Shown: positions 28,328-37,726 of the stretch, piece by piece
Position numbering within the stretch: the stretch's first letter is position 1
Layout of the letters: each line of letters opens with the position of its first letter
The notes under the pieces: generated by a model
Database searches by the model: none
Told to the model about the DNA's origin: nothing
The model's input: only the letters and a program-made list of their open reading frames with translations
Made by a program: the position numbers and the translations under genes
Source: Burkholderia stabilis
GTDB lineage: Bacteria; Pseudomonadota; Gammaproteobacteria; Burkholderiales; Burkholderiaceae
Length of the DNA stretch: 64,000 bases
Assembly (NCBI RefSeq): GCF_001742165.1
Contig: NZ_CP016443.1
Coordinates: forward strand, 2,790,001-2,854,000
Reading direction: 5' to 3'

Positions 28328-30307
28328 ATGAAAAAGTCCGCAGCGCCGTTACATGCTTTCCGTTTCCGTGTGGTCTGCGCCGCGATTGCCGGCGCGCTGT
28401 CGCTTGCCTCGTGCGGCGGCGTCGACAGCGATGCGCCGCCGTCGCAGGCCGACGCGACCCCGCCGCAAGGCAACACGACGCCGCCGCTCGCCGCGAAACG
28501 TCCGAACATCCTGTACATCATGGCCGACGATCTCGGCTATTCCGACATCCATGCGTTCGGCGGCGAGATCAACACGCCGAACCTCGACGCGCTCGTCGCA
28601 TCGGGCCGCATCCTGTCGAACCATCACACCGGCACCGTCTGCGCGATCACGCGCGCGATGCTGGTGTCGGGCACCGATCACCATCTCGTCGGCGAAGGCA
28701 CGATGGGCGTGCCGACCGACGAGCGGCGCGGGCTGCCCGGCTACGAGGGCTACCTGAACGACCGCGCGCTGTCGGTCGCGCAACTGCTGAAGGACGCCGG
28801 TTATCACACGTATATCGCCGGCAAGTGGCACATCGGCTCGGGGATCGTCGGCAGCGCGACCGGCAGCGGGCAGACGCCCGACCAATGGGGCTTCGAGCGC
28901 AGCTACGTGCTGCTCGGCGGCGCGGCGACGAACCACTTCGCGCACGAACCGGCCGGCTCGTCGAACTACACGGAAGACGGCCGCTACGTGCAGCCCGGCC
29001 AGCCGGGGCAACCGGGCGGCGCCGGCGGCAGCCCGGCGGTGTTCTATTCGACGGATTTCTATACGCAGAAGCTGATCTCGTACATCGATTCGAACCAGCG
29101 CGACGGCAAGCCGTTCTTCGCGTATGCGGCATACACGTCGCCGCACTGGCCGCTGCAGGTGCCCGATCCGTGGCTGCACAAATACGCGGGCGTCTATGAC
29201 GCCGGCTACGACGCGATCCGCAACGCGCGAATCGCGCGGCAGAAAGCGCTCGGCCTCATTCCGGCGGATTTCAAGCCGTTCGACGGCCTGCCCGAAACGA
29301 CGACGGCATCGCCCGCGACCGCGAACAACGGCACCGCGAGCGCGAAATACATCAGCGCGGTGCATTCGGCCGCGGACGGCTACAGCGACTACGGCCCCGG
29401 CAAGGTCGACAAGCTGTGGTCGAGCCTGTCGCCGGCCGAGCGCCGTGCGCAAGCGCGCTACATGGAGATCTACGCAGGGATGGTCGAGAACCTCGACTAC
29501 AACATCGGCCTGCTGATCCAGCACCTGAAGGACATCGGCGCATACGACAACACGTTCATCATGTTCCAGTCGGACAACGGCGCGGAAGGCTGGCCGATCG
29601 ATTCGGGCGCGGACCCGACGGCGACCGACACAGCGAACGCGCAGCAGCCGACCTATTCGGCGCTGGGCACCGACAACGGCAAGCAGAACGCGCAGCGCCT
29701 GCAGTACGGGCTGCGCTGGGCGGAGGTGAGCGCGTCGCCGTTCCGGCTCACGAAGGGTTATTCGGCCGAAGGCGGCGTGTCGACGCCGACGATCGTGCGC
29801 CTGCCGGGACAGTCGCAGCAGTCGCCGACGCTGCGCGCGTTCACGCACGTGACCGACAACACGGCGACCTTCCTCGCGGTCGCGGGCGTCACGCCGCCGT
29901 CGCAGCCGGCGCCGCCGCTCGTCAACACGCTGACGGGCGTCGACCAGAACAAGGGCAAGGTGATCTACAACAACCGCTACGTGTATCCGGTCACGGGCCA
30001 GTCGCTGCTGCCGGTGCTCACGGGCTCGGCGACGGGTGAGGTGCACACGGCCCCGTTCGGCGATGAAGCCTACGGCCGCGCGTACCTTCGCAGCGGCGAC
30101 GGGCGCTGGAAGGCGCTGTGGACCGAGCCGCCGCTCGGGCCGCCCGACGGTCACTGGCAGCTTTACGACCTCGCGTCGGATCGCGGCGAGACGACCGACG
30201 TGTCGGCGCAGAACCCGTCGGTGATCCAGTCGCTCGTCGCGCAGTGGAAGACCTACATGAGCAACGTCGGCGGTGTCGAGCCGTTGCGTCCGCGCGGTTA
30301 TTACTGA
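28328..30307 (+). CDS. Exported lipoprotein arylsulfatase with atypical CAITR modification site
   Basis: A 659-residue type I sulfatase that hydrolyses sulfate esters. A lipoprotein signal ends in LASC (Cys29). Metal ligands are MADD (Asp67-68) and QSDNGAEG (Asp/Asn). The residue normally converted to formylglycine is Cys105, spaced 37 from Asp68 as in Pseudomonas AtsA. GTDHHLVGEGTMG follows, as in that enzyme. The local motif is C-A-I-T-R where CxPxR (or CxAxR) is expected. The next gene is an exported formylglycine-generating-enzyme-like protein, so modification may occur in the periplasm. It releases sulfate for sulfur supply. Confidence 0.9.
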   Translation: MKKSAAPLHAFRFRVVCAAIAGALSLASCGGVDSDAPPSQADATPPQGNTTPPLAAKRPNILYIMADDLGYSDIHAFGGEINTPNLDALVASGRILSNHHTGTVCAITRAMLVSGTDHHLVGEGTMGVPTDERRGLPGYEGYLNDRALSVAQLLKDAGYHTYIAGKWHIGSGIVGSATGSGQTPDQWGFERSYVLLGGAATNHFAHEPAGSSNYTEDGRYVQPGQPGQPGGAGGSPAVFYSTDFYTQKLISYIDSNQRDGKPFFAYAAYTSPHWPLQVPDPWLHKYAGVYDAGYDAIRNARIARQKALGLIPADFKPFDGLPETTTASPATANNGTASAKYISAVHSAADGYSDYGPGKVDKLWSSLSPAERRAQARYMEIYAGMVENLDYNIGLLIQHLKDIGAYDNTFIMFQSDNGAEGWPIDSGADPTATDTANAQQPTYSALGTDNGKQNAQRLQYGLRWAEVSASPFRLTKGYSAEGGVSTPTIVRLPGQSQQSPTLRAFTHVTDNTATFLAVAGVTPPSQPAPPLVNTLTGVDQNKGKVIYNNRYVYPVTGQSLLPVLTGSATGEVHTAPFGDEAYGRAYLRSGDGRWKALWTEPPLGPPDGHWQLYDLASDRGETTDVSAQNPSVIQSLVAQWKTYMSNVGGVEPLRPRGYY

Positions 30308-30407
30308 GTCCCCGTCACTGTCGCTTCGCTTCAGGCGCCCCGAGAGGGGACGTCATGCGAGGCGGCAAACCCGGGGCGGCCCGGCATTTTCTTGAAAGGA
30401 CGACACG

Positions 30408-31457
30408 ATGCGGTTCCGGTTCTGGACGATCGGCGCGGCGCTTGCCGCCACGCTGTTCGCCGCCGCGTTCGCGGCCGGTTATGCGAGCCCGGCGGCGCCG
30501 GCGGCCGGCGTATTCGACGATGCGAATCGCGGCCGCGCGCTCGCGCCGCTCGGCTCCGAGCGGCAGTGCGAGCGCTATTCGGGGCTGCCGGCGCACTGGC
30601 GCGACGACCCGAAGGCCGGGATGGTGCATCTGGGCGGCGGTGCGTTCGTGTTCGGCAGCACGCGGGGTTATGCGGACGAGCGCCCGGTTGGCGACGGCCG
30701 CACGCGTGTCGGCGGATTCTGGATCGACCAGACCGACGTGACGATCGCGCAGTTCGCCGCGTTCGTGCAGGCGACCGGCTACGTGACCGAAGCCGAGCAA
30801 CAGGGCGGCGCGGCCGTGTTCCACGTGCCGACGCGCGCCGAAATGAATGCGCGCGACCTCGCGTGGTGGACCTGGGTGAAGGGCGCGTCGTGGCGCACGC
30901 CGCGCGGGCCGGGCAGCAACGTCGACGGGCTCGGCAACCTGCCCGTCACGCTCGTCACGCAGCGCGATGCGCTCGCGTATGCGCGCTGGCTCGGCCGCGA
31001 CCTGCCGACCGAAGCCGAATGGGAATACGCGGGCAAGGCCGGCCGCGACGACGCATCGCTCGACGCGGCGCCGCGCGACGCGCAGGGCAAGCCGGCCGCG
31101 AACTACTGGCAGGGTGCGTTCCCGGTGCTCGATACGGCCGAGGACGGGCATGCGGGGTTGGCGCCGGTCGGCTGCTACGCGGCGAACGGCTTCCGGCTCT
31201 ACGACATGATCGGCAACGCATGGGAATGGACGAAGGACGCGTACACGGGCCCGCATCAGTCGCACACGAACGGCGACACGGCGGCCGTTGCGCCGCCGAC
31301 GCGCCGGCACGATACGCCGATGGTCATCAAGGGCGGCTCGTTCCTGTGCTCGCGCGATTACTGCGTGCGCTATCGCGCGTCGTCGCGCGAACAGCAGGAG
31401 GCCGATCTCGGTGCGTCGCACATCGGCTTTCGCACGATTCTGAGGGATGCTTCATGA
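30408..31457 (+). CDS. Exported formylglycine-generating-enzyme-like protein (SUMF1 family)
   Basis: A 349-residue FGE-sulfatase domain protein with an N-terminal hydrophobic signal (FWTIGAALAATLFAAAFAAG). Family motifs are present: GMVHLGGGAFVFGS, GGFWIDQTDVT, LPTEAEWEYAGKAG, and IGNAWEWTKD. The copper-binding cysteine pair is intact in SFLCSRDYCVRYR (Cys314 and Cys319, four residues between). FGE oxidises the sulfatase active-site Cys to formylglycine. Bacterial FGEs are usually cytoplasmic, so the signal sequence is unusual. Its stop overlaps the MetQ-like gene start (ATGA). It is probably the activator of the sulfatase directly upstream. Confidence 0.88.
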   Translation: MRFRFWTIGAALAATLFAAAFAAGYASPAAPAAGVFDDANRGRALAPLGSERQCERYSGLPAHWRDDPKAGMVHLGGGAFVFGSTRGYADERPVGDGRTRVGGFWIDQTDVTIAQFAAFVQATGYVTEAEQQGGAAVFHVPTRAEMNARDLAWWTWVKGASWRTPRGPGSNVDGLGNLPVTLVTQRDALAYARWLGRDLPTEAEWEYAGKAGRDDASLDAAPRDAQGKPAANYWQGAFPVLDTAEDGHAGLAPVGCYAANGFRLYDMIGNAWEWTKDAYTGPHQSHTNGDTAAVAPPTRRHDTPMVIKGGSFLCSRDYCVRYRASSREQQEADLGASHIGFRTILRDAS

Positions 31458-32263
31458 AGCGCATCGCGCGATTCGTTTCGGTGTGGCTGCTGGCCGCGTG
31501 CGGCGTCGTGCAGCATGCACCGGTCATGGCGGCCGAATCCGCCGCGCCGGCCGTGCGCGTCGGCGTGACGCGCGGCGTGCATGCGCAGATCATGGACGAA
31601 GTGAAGCGGGTCGCCGCGTCGCGCGGGTTCGGCGTGGATGTCGTCGAATTCGACGATGCGTCGCGCATCGACGCGGCACTCGCGGACGGGCGGATCGACG
31701 CGGCCAGCTTCGAGGATGCGCAACAGCTTGCCGCGACGCGCGCACAGCAGCGTCATGCGCTGACCGAAGTCGCGCCGACCGTCACGCTGCCGATGGCGCT
31801 GTATTCGCGCAAGCTGAAAAGCCTGAACGAACTACAGCCCGGCGCGACGGTCGCGATTCCGGCCGACCCGCGCGGAATGGCGCGCGCGCTCGTGCTGCTG
31901 CAGAACGACACGCTGGTGACGCTGCGCGAAAAGGCCGGCCTGCACGCAACGCTGCGTGACGTGACGGGCAACCGGCTCAGGCTGAAGCTCGTCACGCTGC
32001 GCCACGATCGTCTTTACGCGGCGCTCGACACGGCCGCGTTCGTCGCGATCGACAGCGACGACGCCGCGCGCGCCGGGCTGCAGCCCGCGCGCGACAGCAT
32101 CAGCATCGAGGATGCGCGCTCGCCGTATGCGAACGTGCTGACGGTGCGCAACGCCGATCGCGCGAAACCGTGGGTCGCGCAACTCGTCGCCGCGTATCAC
32201 TCGGACGACGTCGCGCGCTTCATCCTCACGCGCTACCAGGATTCGGTGCGGCGGCCGTGGTAG
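31454..32263 (+). CDS. MetQ/NlpA-like substrate-binding lipoprotein, orphan
   Basis: A 269-residue protein with a signal peptide and a possible lipobox (LLAAC, residue about 17). The mature part follows the NlpA/MetQ pattern of methionine-type ABC binding proteins (VRVGVTRGVHAQIMDEV, LALYSRKLKSLNELQPGATVAIPADP as SRKLKSLNEL and GATVAIPADP). ATG 31454 overlaps the FGE stop. No MetN or MetI genes are in the operon. Its linkage to sulfatase and FGE suggests binding of a sulfur compound; alternatively it is a chaperone-like partner. Confidence 0.8.
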   Translation: MKRIARFVSVWLLAACGVVQHAPVMAAESAAPAVRVGVTRGVHAQIMDEVKRVAASRGFGVDVVEFDDASRIDAALADGRIDAASFEDAQQLAATRAQQRHALTEVAPTVTLPMALYSRKLKSLNELQPGATVAIPADPRGMARALVLLQNDTLVTLREKAGLHATLRDVTGNRLRLKLVTLRHDRLYAALDTAAFVAIDSDDAARAGLQPARDSISIEDARSPYANVLTVRNADRAKPWVAQLVAAYHSDDVARFILTRYQDSVRRPW

Positions 32264-33240
32264 ACACGTACCTGCTCGCGTGCAACGCATGCGGACGCTG
32301 CTGCAACAGCGCGCCTGCGTTGTCGTTGCGCGAACTGTTCCGGCATCGGCGGCGCTTCGTCGGCGCGCTGACGATCCGTCGCGTGCCGAAGCATCGCGTC
32401 GGCGAACGCTGGCGTGCGGGCGGGCGCGAGCATGCGCTCGACGCGGACGACGTAGCCGCTGCGGATGCGCTTGCGGCGCGCCTGTTTCATCGTATCGGCG
32501 GCCCGGGAAATTCGGGCGGCGAATGGGTTGCATTGACGCTGCAGGGCTACGACTATCCGTCGCTCGGCCGTTGCGCGGCGCTCGCCGACGACGGCCGCTG
32601 CAGCGTGCATGCGGACAAGCCGTCGATTTGCGGCGCGGTGCCGCTCGATCCGCTGCTGCCGGACCGGTTGCAGACACGCGTGCTCGCCGCGCGGCGCGAC
32701 GATGCGACCTGGCTCGGCGCGAACTGCATCGTCGAAGCAGGGGATGAAATGCGTTCCCCCGCATCCGTATTCCCGATTCCACTGGTGACGGCCGGGCACG
32801 TGGCCGACCGCATCGCGCTCGACACGCATCGCGACGCGCTCGTGTTCGAGCGAGCGGTATGGCGCGATGCCGTGTTCGCCTCGCTGGCGGAGAGCGGGCA
32901 GGGCTTGCGTGACGCGGTATCGCGGCTCGCGCCGGGCGGCTACCTGACCGTGTCGATCGTGCCGGTGCTGCTGGCCGTCGCGCAGGTTTCCGCGCATTGC
33001 CGCGCACTGTGCATCGGCTTCATCGACGATCAGCTTGCGTTGATCGGCGCGAGCGTCGACGCTGCGCTTGCGCGCCGACATGCCGACGATCGTCCCGCGA
33101 CGCGCGAATTGCGCGGCTTTGCGCAGGCGCTCGAGCGTGCGCGTCACGCGCTTGCGGCGATGCCGGCGCCCGCGGCCGACGCGCCGCGCATCGACGCGTG
33201 GCTCGACGATCGGCCCGACACCGGCACGCTCGCCGCGTGA
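32257..33240 (+). CDS. YkgJ-family cysteine cluster protein
   Basis: A 327-residue protein whose N-terminus CNACGRCCNSAP is the CxxCxxCC cluster of the YkgJ/UPF0153 family. Further cysteines lie in GRCAALADDGRCSVHADKPSICGAVPL. These ligands probably hold a zinc ion or iron-sulfur cluster. The start is a GTG at 32257 overlapping the previous gene by 7 bases; the in-frame ATG further upstream lies inside that gene. The C-terminal half has no recognised domain. Coupling to the sulfatase operon suggests a shared function, but the role is unknown. Confidence 0.75.
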   Translation: MVDTYLLACNACGRCCNSAPALSLRELFRHRRRFVGALTIRRVPKHRVGERWRAGGREHALDADDVAAADALAARLFHRIGGPGNSGGEWVALTLQGYDYPSLGRCAALADDGRCSVHADKPSICGAVPLDPLLPDRLQTRVLAARRDDATWLGANCIVEAGDEMRSPASVFPIPLVTAGHVADRIALDTHRDALVFERAVWRDAVFASLAESGQGLRDAVSRLAPGGYLTVSIVPVLLAVAQVSAHCRALCIGFIDDQLALIGASVDAALARRHADDRPATRELRGFAQALERARHALAAMPAPAADAPRIDAWLDDRPDTGTLAA

Positions 33241-33305
33241 CGATCGCGGCACGCGGCGCGTGCCTTACACTCTGCGCTTCTTCAATCGTCTCCGATGGAG
33301 CGCGC

Positions 33306-33632
33306 ATGTACGCATCGACCTTCATTTTTCGTGCCGGGCAATACGACGACGAATTCCACCGACTCGACCGGCAGATCGCCGACATGGCGCGCGCGACGCC
33401 CGGCTATCTCGGCGAGGAGACGTGGGAGAACACGGAATCGGGGCTGATCCAGAACGTCTATTACTGGGAATCGGAGGCCGCGCTGCAGCAACTGATGCAG
33501 CATCCGGCGCACCTCGAAGCGAAGGCGAAACAGGCACACTGGCTGGACGGGTATCGCGTCGTGATCTCGAAGGTGCTGCGCGAGTACGGCGACGGCAAGC
33601 TGGCGCAGCCGCATGCAGGGCAGCTCGCGTGA
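33306..33632 (+). CDS. ABM-domain (antibiotic biosynthesis monooxygenase-like) protein
   Basis: A 108-residue protein of the dimeric alpha/beta-barrel (ABM) type. MARATPGYLGEETWEN and NVYYWESEAALQQLMQHPAHLEAK follow the family pattern of a small heme-degrading or quinone-oxidising domain. Function in vivo cannot be assigned. It lies 65 bases after the YkgJ-like gene, with a possible own promoter. Confidence 0.82.
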   Translation: MYASTFIFRAGQYDDEFHRLDRQIADMARATPGYLGEETWENTESGLIQNVYYWESEAALQQLMQHPAHLEAKAKQAHWLDGYRVVISKVLREYGDGKLAQPHAGQLA

Positions 33633-33692
33633 CCGGCTGTCTGATTCATTTCTTTGGCATTACGGATGAATAACGGCAGGTTACGCCTGGCT

Positions 33693-33712
33693 ACCCGCAT
33701 GCGCATGCGGGT
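33693..33712 (+). terminator. Stem-loop after ABM gene
   Basis: ACCCGCAT-GCGC-ATGCGGGT is a perfect 8-bp stem followed by TTCGG. The T-run is short, so termination is likely but weak. Confidence 0.45.
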
Positions 33713-33829
33713 TTCGGCGGCGTCGCGTGCAATCAATTCTTCATCAAGCATGGCTAAGGTGGCGGGGCTTCACGTCGTCAGTCTGTCCGAAAACAACGTC
33801 CCCACTCGATGTCGTACGGAGCCTTTTCC

Positions 33830-35530
33830 ATGCCGAATCCCGTCCTGTCCGCGAAGCGCCGCCGCGCGCTGCGCGATCGAACCGTTCCCGCCGTCGCACT
33901 GACGCTGATCGCCGCCAGCATCGGCGCGTACGCCGCCCAGCACGACGACGGCGACGCCCGTCGTTTCGAGCCGGGTTTCGTGCCGGGCTTCCTGGTGCTC
34001 AGCCGCAGCGTTTACGACAACGTGTCGGGCAATGTCCAGCCCGGCGCGATCTTGCCGCCGAACTGCGCAAAAACCACCGGCGGCTGCGGCGCGGCGACCG
34101 GCGCGACGAACGACGGCACCTATCCGACCGTGTGGAACAACGATCGCTACGACGGCAGCTTCGGCATCACGTCGCGCATCTTCCTCGACCAGATCACGCC
34201 GGGCGGCGGTGTCGTCGGCACGCTCGAAGTGCCGAACAGCCTGCAGAAGGGCTTCGCGCACGACCAGCTCGTGACGAGCTTCAGCTCGAAGTCGGAACTC
34301 GGCCTGCACCTGTCGACCGACGGCAACTACCTGACGTTCATGGGTTACGTCGCGCCGGTCAACGCGATCGACGTGTCGAACTCGAACACGCCGGCCGCGG
34401 TCGATACGACGAACCCGGATGGGCAGAACGTCTATCGCGCGGTCGCGCGCGTCGATCGTCACGGGCATTTCCGTTTCACCGAGACGAATGCGTACAGCGG
34501 CAACAACGGTCGCGCAGCGATCCTGAACAACCGCGATGGCCGCGACATCTACTACACGTCGGGCAACGCCGGCAACGGCGCGAATCCGCAACCCGACGGT
34601 GTGATCCTCGGCGCGGGCGCGCAACTGATCGACGCGTCGAAGCATCACGAAGCGCAGCAGGACCCGGGCATGCCGACGCCGCTCGCGAGCTTCTCGGTCA
34701 CGGAGCTCGGCGCGAAGGCCGACAAGATCGGCAAGGACGACAACTTCCGCGGCATCACGGTGCACGATAACGTCGTGTACTACTCGAAAGGCAGCGGCGG
34801 CAACGGCGTGAACACGGTGTACTTCGTCGATACGACCGGCACGGCATGCCCGTCGGGCGTCGGCGTGCCGTCGCCGAAGGCCGTGTTGCCGACGGCGCCG
34901 CTCGCGTACAACGCGGCCACGCTGCAAACGACGGGCCTGCCGAACAACATGTGCGTGCTGGCCGGCTTCCCGAGCACGCCGAACAAGACCGCGACGACGC
35001 TGTCCTACCCGTTCGGGATGTGGTTCGCCGACGCGAACACGCTGTACGTCGCGGACGAAGGCGACGGCTACACGGGCGGCCAGGACCTGTACACGCATGC
35101 GGCCGCGCAGACGGGCGCCGGCCTGCAGAAGTGGGTGTACGACGCGCTCGCGAAGCAGTGGAAGCTCGCGTACACGCTGCAGAACGGGCTGAATCTCGGC
35201 ACGCCGTACACGGTGGCCGGTTACCCGGCCGGCAGCAACTCGGCGACCGGCCTGCCGTGGGCGCCCGCAACCGACGGCCTGCGCAACCTGACGGGCCGCG
35301 TCGAGCCCGACGGCACGGTGACGATCTGGGCGATCACGTCGACCGTCAGCGGCAACGGCGATACCGGCGCGGACCCGAACCGTCTGGTCGCGGTGCGCGA
35401 CGTGTTGAAGAACACGAGCGCGGCGACGGCCGCGCACGAGCAGTTCGCGGTGCTGCGCACGGCGAAGTTCGCGGAAGTGCTGCGCGGCATCGAGTTCGCG
35501 CCGGGTACGTGGGCGGCGCGGTCGCATTGA
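33830..35530 (+). CDS. Exported protein of unknown function, propeller-like
   Basis: A 566-residue protein with an N-terminal signal sequence (AVALTLIAASIGAYAA). The mature part is rich in Gly, Asn, Thr and Asp and has repeated strand-turn segments (for example VARVDRHGHFRFTETN, KGSGGNGVNTVYFVDTTG, GMWFADANTLYVADEGDGY), which suggest a beta-propeller. Similar proteins are annotated as hypothetical in Burkholderia. ACGGAG lies eight bases before ATG 33830; an in-frame ATG at 33809 is the alternative. Cysteine pairs at TTGGCG and NNMCVL may form disulfides. No catalytic motif recognised. Confidence 0.75.
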   Translation: MPNPVLSAKRRRALRDRTVPAVALTLIAASIGAYAAQHDDGDARRFEPGFVPGFLVLSRSVYDNVSGNVQPGAILPPNCAKTTGGCGAATGATNDGTYPTVWNNDRYDGSFGITSRIFLDQITPGGGVVGTLEVPNSLQKGFAHDQLVTSFSSKSELGLHLSTDGNYLTFMGYVAPVNAIDVSNSNTPAAVDTTNPDGQNVYRAVARVDRHGHFRFTETNAYSGNNGRAAILNNRDGRDIYYTSGNAGNGANPQPDGVILGAGAQLIDASKHHEAQQDPGMPTPLASFSVTELGAKADKIGKDDNFRGITVHDNVVYYSKGSGGNGVNTVYFVDTTGTACPSGVGVPSPKAVLPTAPLAYNAATLQTTGLPNNMCVLAGFPSTPNKTATTLSYPFGMWFADANTLYVADEGDGYTGGQDLYTHAAAQTGAGLQKWVYDALAKQWKLAYTLQNGLNLGTPYTVAGYPAGSNSATGLPWAPATDGLRNLTGRVEPDGTVTIWAITSTVSGNGDTGADPNRLVAVRDVLKNTSAATAAHEQFAVLRTAKFAEVLRGIEFAPGTWAARSH

Positions 35531-35719
35531 GGCACGCCATGCCCGCGTGATGCGGGAACGGGGAGCGTGGCCGCCTGTTGCGCGGCGGCGCTCCCCGAAC
35601 GTTTTCTTTGGCGCGCGCGTTCAATCGGCGCGTTGCGTTTCACCGTCTTTCGGCGCTGCCTGCGGCGTGTCGGCGCTGGACTGCCTGCCCGACGCCGCAA
35701 CACATCGGCTCACGCCACA

Positions 35720-36652
35720 TCAAAGCGCTTCGACCAGCCGCCGCGTGCTTTTCTCGCAGTATTCGTGACACGCGGCCCGCGCGGCGACGGACGCGCCGTG
35801 CACGAACCGCGGCGCATCCGCGCGCCGCGACATCGACACGACGATCGACGGCGGCGACGGCTGCAGCGGCAGCTCGACGACTTCGCCGCTCTCGATCAGT
35901 GCATCGACGAACAGCACCGGAATCGCGGCGACGCCGAAGCCGTCGCGCACGAGCTGCACGATCACCGAAATCGACGGCGACCCGGTGATGCGCGTGTCCG
36001 ACAGCGGCACGCCGTGCGCATGCGCGAGCGTGCGCACGATGTCTTCGAGCGCGCGATGCGGCGCGGTGCCGCGCCCGTAGGTGAGGATCGGCTGGCGCAG
36101 CACCTGCCGCGCGAGGCCCGTGCGCGTGTTCGGCAGCAGCCCCGCGCGCGCGATCCAGCGCACCGGGTAGTTCGCGAGCGCATCGCAGACGACCGACGCC
36201 TCGTCGCTGCCTTCGACGCGGATGATCAGGTCGAGCTCGCCGGCCATCAGCCGGCGCTGCAGCACGACGCTCACGTCGACGGTCAGATCCACTTCGAGCT
36301 GCGGATAATCGGCCGCGAGGCGGCGCAGGTAGTGCGGCAGCCAGCTGTGCACGACCGTCTCGATCACGCCGAGCCGCAGCTTGCCGAGCAGCGCGCTTTC
36401 GCCGGACGCGGCGGCCTGCAGCTGCTGCGTGGCTTCCACGACCGCCTTCGCATAACCGAGCAGGTACTCGCCGTTCGGCGTGAGCCGGAATTCGCGGCTG
36501 TCGCGATCGACGAGTATCGTCTGCAGTTCGTCCTCGAGCGCCTTCAGGCGCTGCGAGATCGCGGCCGGCGTCGCGTGCAGCGCGGCGGCCGTCGTGCGGA
36601 AGTTGCGCAGCTTCGCGAGCGTGACGAAGGTTTCGAGAAAACGCGTGTTCAT
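35720..36652 (-). CDS. LysR-family regulator of the 5-oxoproline operon
   Basis: A 310-residue LysR-type transcriptional regulator. The N-terminal helix-turn-helix is TLAKLRNFRTTAAALHATPAAISQRLKALE (key ALHATPAAISQ). The substrate-binding half runs from GKLRLGVIETVVHSWLP to the C-terminus. It is divergent from the DUF1445 gene with 196 bases between, so it very probably controls the 5-oxoproline operon. The inducer is likely 5-oxoproline or glutamate, by inference from neighbours. Confidence 0.9.
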   Translation of the reverse strand: MNTRFLETFVTLAKLRNFRTTAAALHATPAAISQRLKALEDELQTILVDRDSREFRLTPNGEYLLGYAKAVVEATQQLQAAASGESALLGKLRLGVIETVVHSWLPHYLRRLAADYPQLEVDLTVDVSVVLQRRLMAGELDLIIRVEGSDEASVVCDALANYPVRWIARAGLLPNTRTGLARQVLRQPILTYGRGTAPHRALEDIVRTLAHAHGVPLSDTRITGSPSISVIVQLVRDGFGVAAIPVLFVDALIESGEVVELPLQPSPPSIVVSMSRRADAPRFVHGASVAARAACHEYCEKSTRRLVEAL

Positions 36653-36848
36653 GGCGGTCGGGCGGACGGTGGATGCGCAGCTTGCCGGTGAGGAAAAGTG
36701 AACGGGACCGGGGAAAACCCGGAGATCCGTTAAGAAATTCTATACACGAAGCGCAAAAAAACTCGTTGGCGACAAAATTTTTTCTTTTCTATTCTTCGCC
36801 GTATCCGATGACACGACACCGTCATCCCGACCACACTCCGATCTGCCA

Positions 36849-37631
36849 ATGAACACCATGACGCCTTCCGAATTCCGCCAGTCCGTGCGCCACGGCGCGT
36901 TTCGCGGCCCGACCGCCGGCCACTGCGGCCCGTTCGCGCAAGCGAATCTCGCGATCCTGCCCGATGCGTACGCGCACGATTTCCTGCGTTTCTGCCAGGC
37001 GAACCCGAAAGCGTGCCCGCTGCTCGGCGTCGGCGAACCGGGCGCGTTCCGGATCGACGCGCTCGGCGAGGATCTCGACATCCGCACCGACGTGCCGAGC
37101 TACAACCTCTACCGCGACGGCCGCCTGACCGAACGCGTCGAGTCGCTGGAAGCCGTGTGGCGCGACGATTTCGTCGTGTTCGCGATCGGCTGCTCGTTCT
37201 CGTTCGAGGACATGCTGGCGCGCGAAGGCATCGCATTGCGCCACGTCGAGGAAGGGCGCAACGTGCCGATGTACCGCACGTCGATCCCGAACCGCCGCGC
37301 GGGGATTTTCGGCGGCCAGCTCGTCGTGTCGATGCGGCCGATGCGCGGCGCCGACGCGATCCGCGCGGTGCAGATCACGAGCCGCTTCCCGGGCGTGCAC
37401 GGCGCACCGATCCATATCGGCCACCCGCAGGAGCTGGGCATCGCCGATCTGAACGCGCCCGAATTCGGCGACGCGGTGACGATCCGCGACGGCGAGCTGC
37501 CGGTGTTCTGGGCGTGCGGCGTGACGCCGCAAACCGCGCTGATGGACGCGAAGCTGCCGATCGCGATCGCGCATACGCCCGGCCACATGCTGATGACCGA
37601 CATCACGAACGCGTCGCTGGCCGTGTTCTGA
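36849..37631 (+). CDS. DUF1445 putative hydro-lyase / D-glutamate-cyclase-like protein
   Basis: A 260-residue protein of the DUF1445 (putative hydro-lyase) family. Recognisable segments are [42 protein letters not shown], and [12 protein letters not shown]. The related mammalian DGLUCY converts D-glutamate to 5-oxo-D-proline. The 5-oxoprolinase two genes downstream makes the same chemistry likely here. Standard length and soluble. First gene of a three-gene operon. Confidence 0.85.
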   Translation: MNTMTPSEFRQSVRHGAFRGPTAGHCGPFAQANLAILPDAYAHDFLRFCQANPKACPLLGVGEPGAFRIDALGEDLDIRTDVPSYNLYRDGRLTERVESLEAVWRDDFVVFAIGCSFSFEDMLAREGIALRHVEEGRNVPMYRTSIPNRRAGIFGGQLVVSMRPMRGADAIRAVQITSRFPGVHGAPIHIGHPQELGIADLNAPEFGDAVTIRDGELPVFWACGVTPQTALMDAKLPIAIAHTPGHMLMTDITNASLAVF

Positions 37632-37726
37632 TCCGGGATGGCGGCTGACCGCACCACGCAGGCACGACATACGCACGCACGACACACCACACCGCTTTGA
37701 CGGCGCATAACGACAGGAGCACCACC

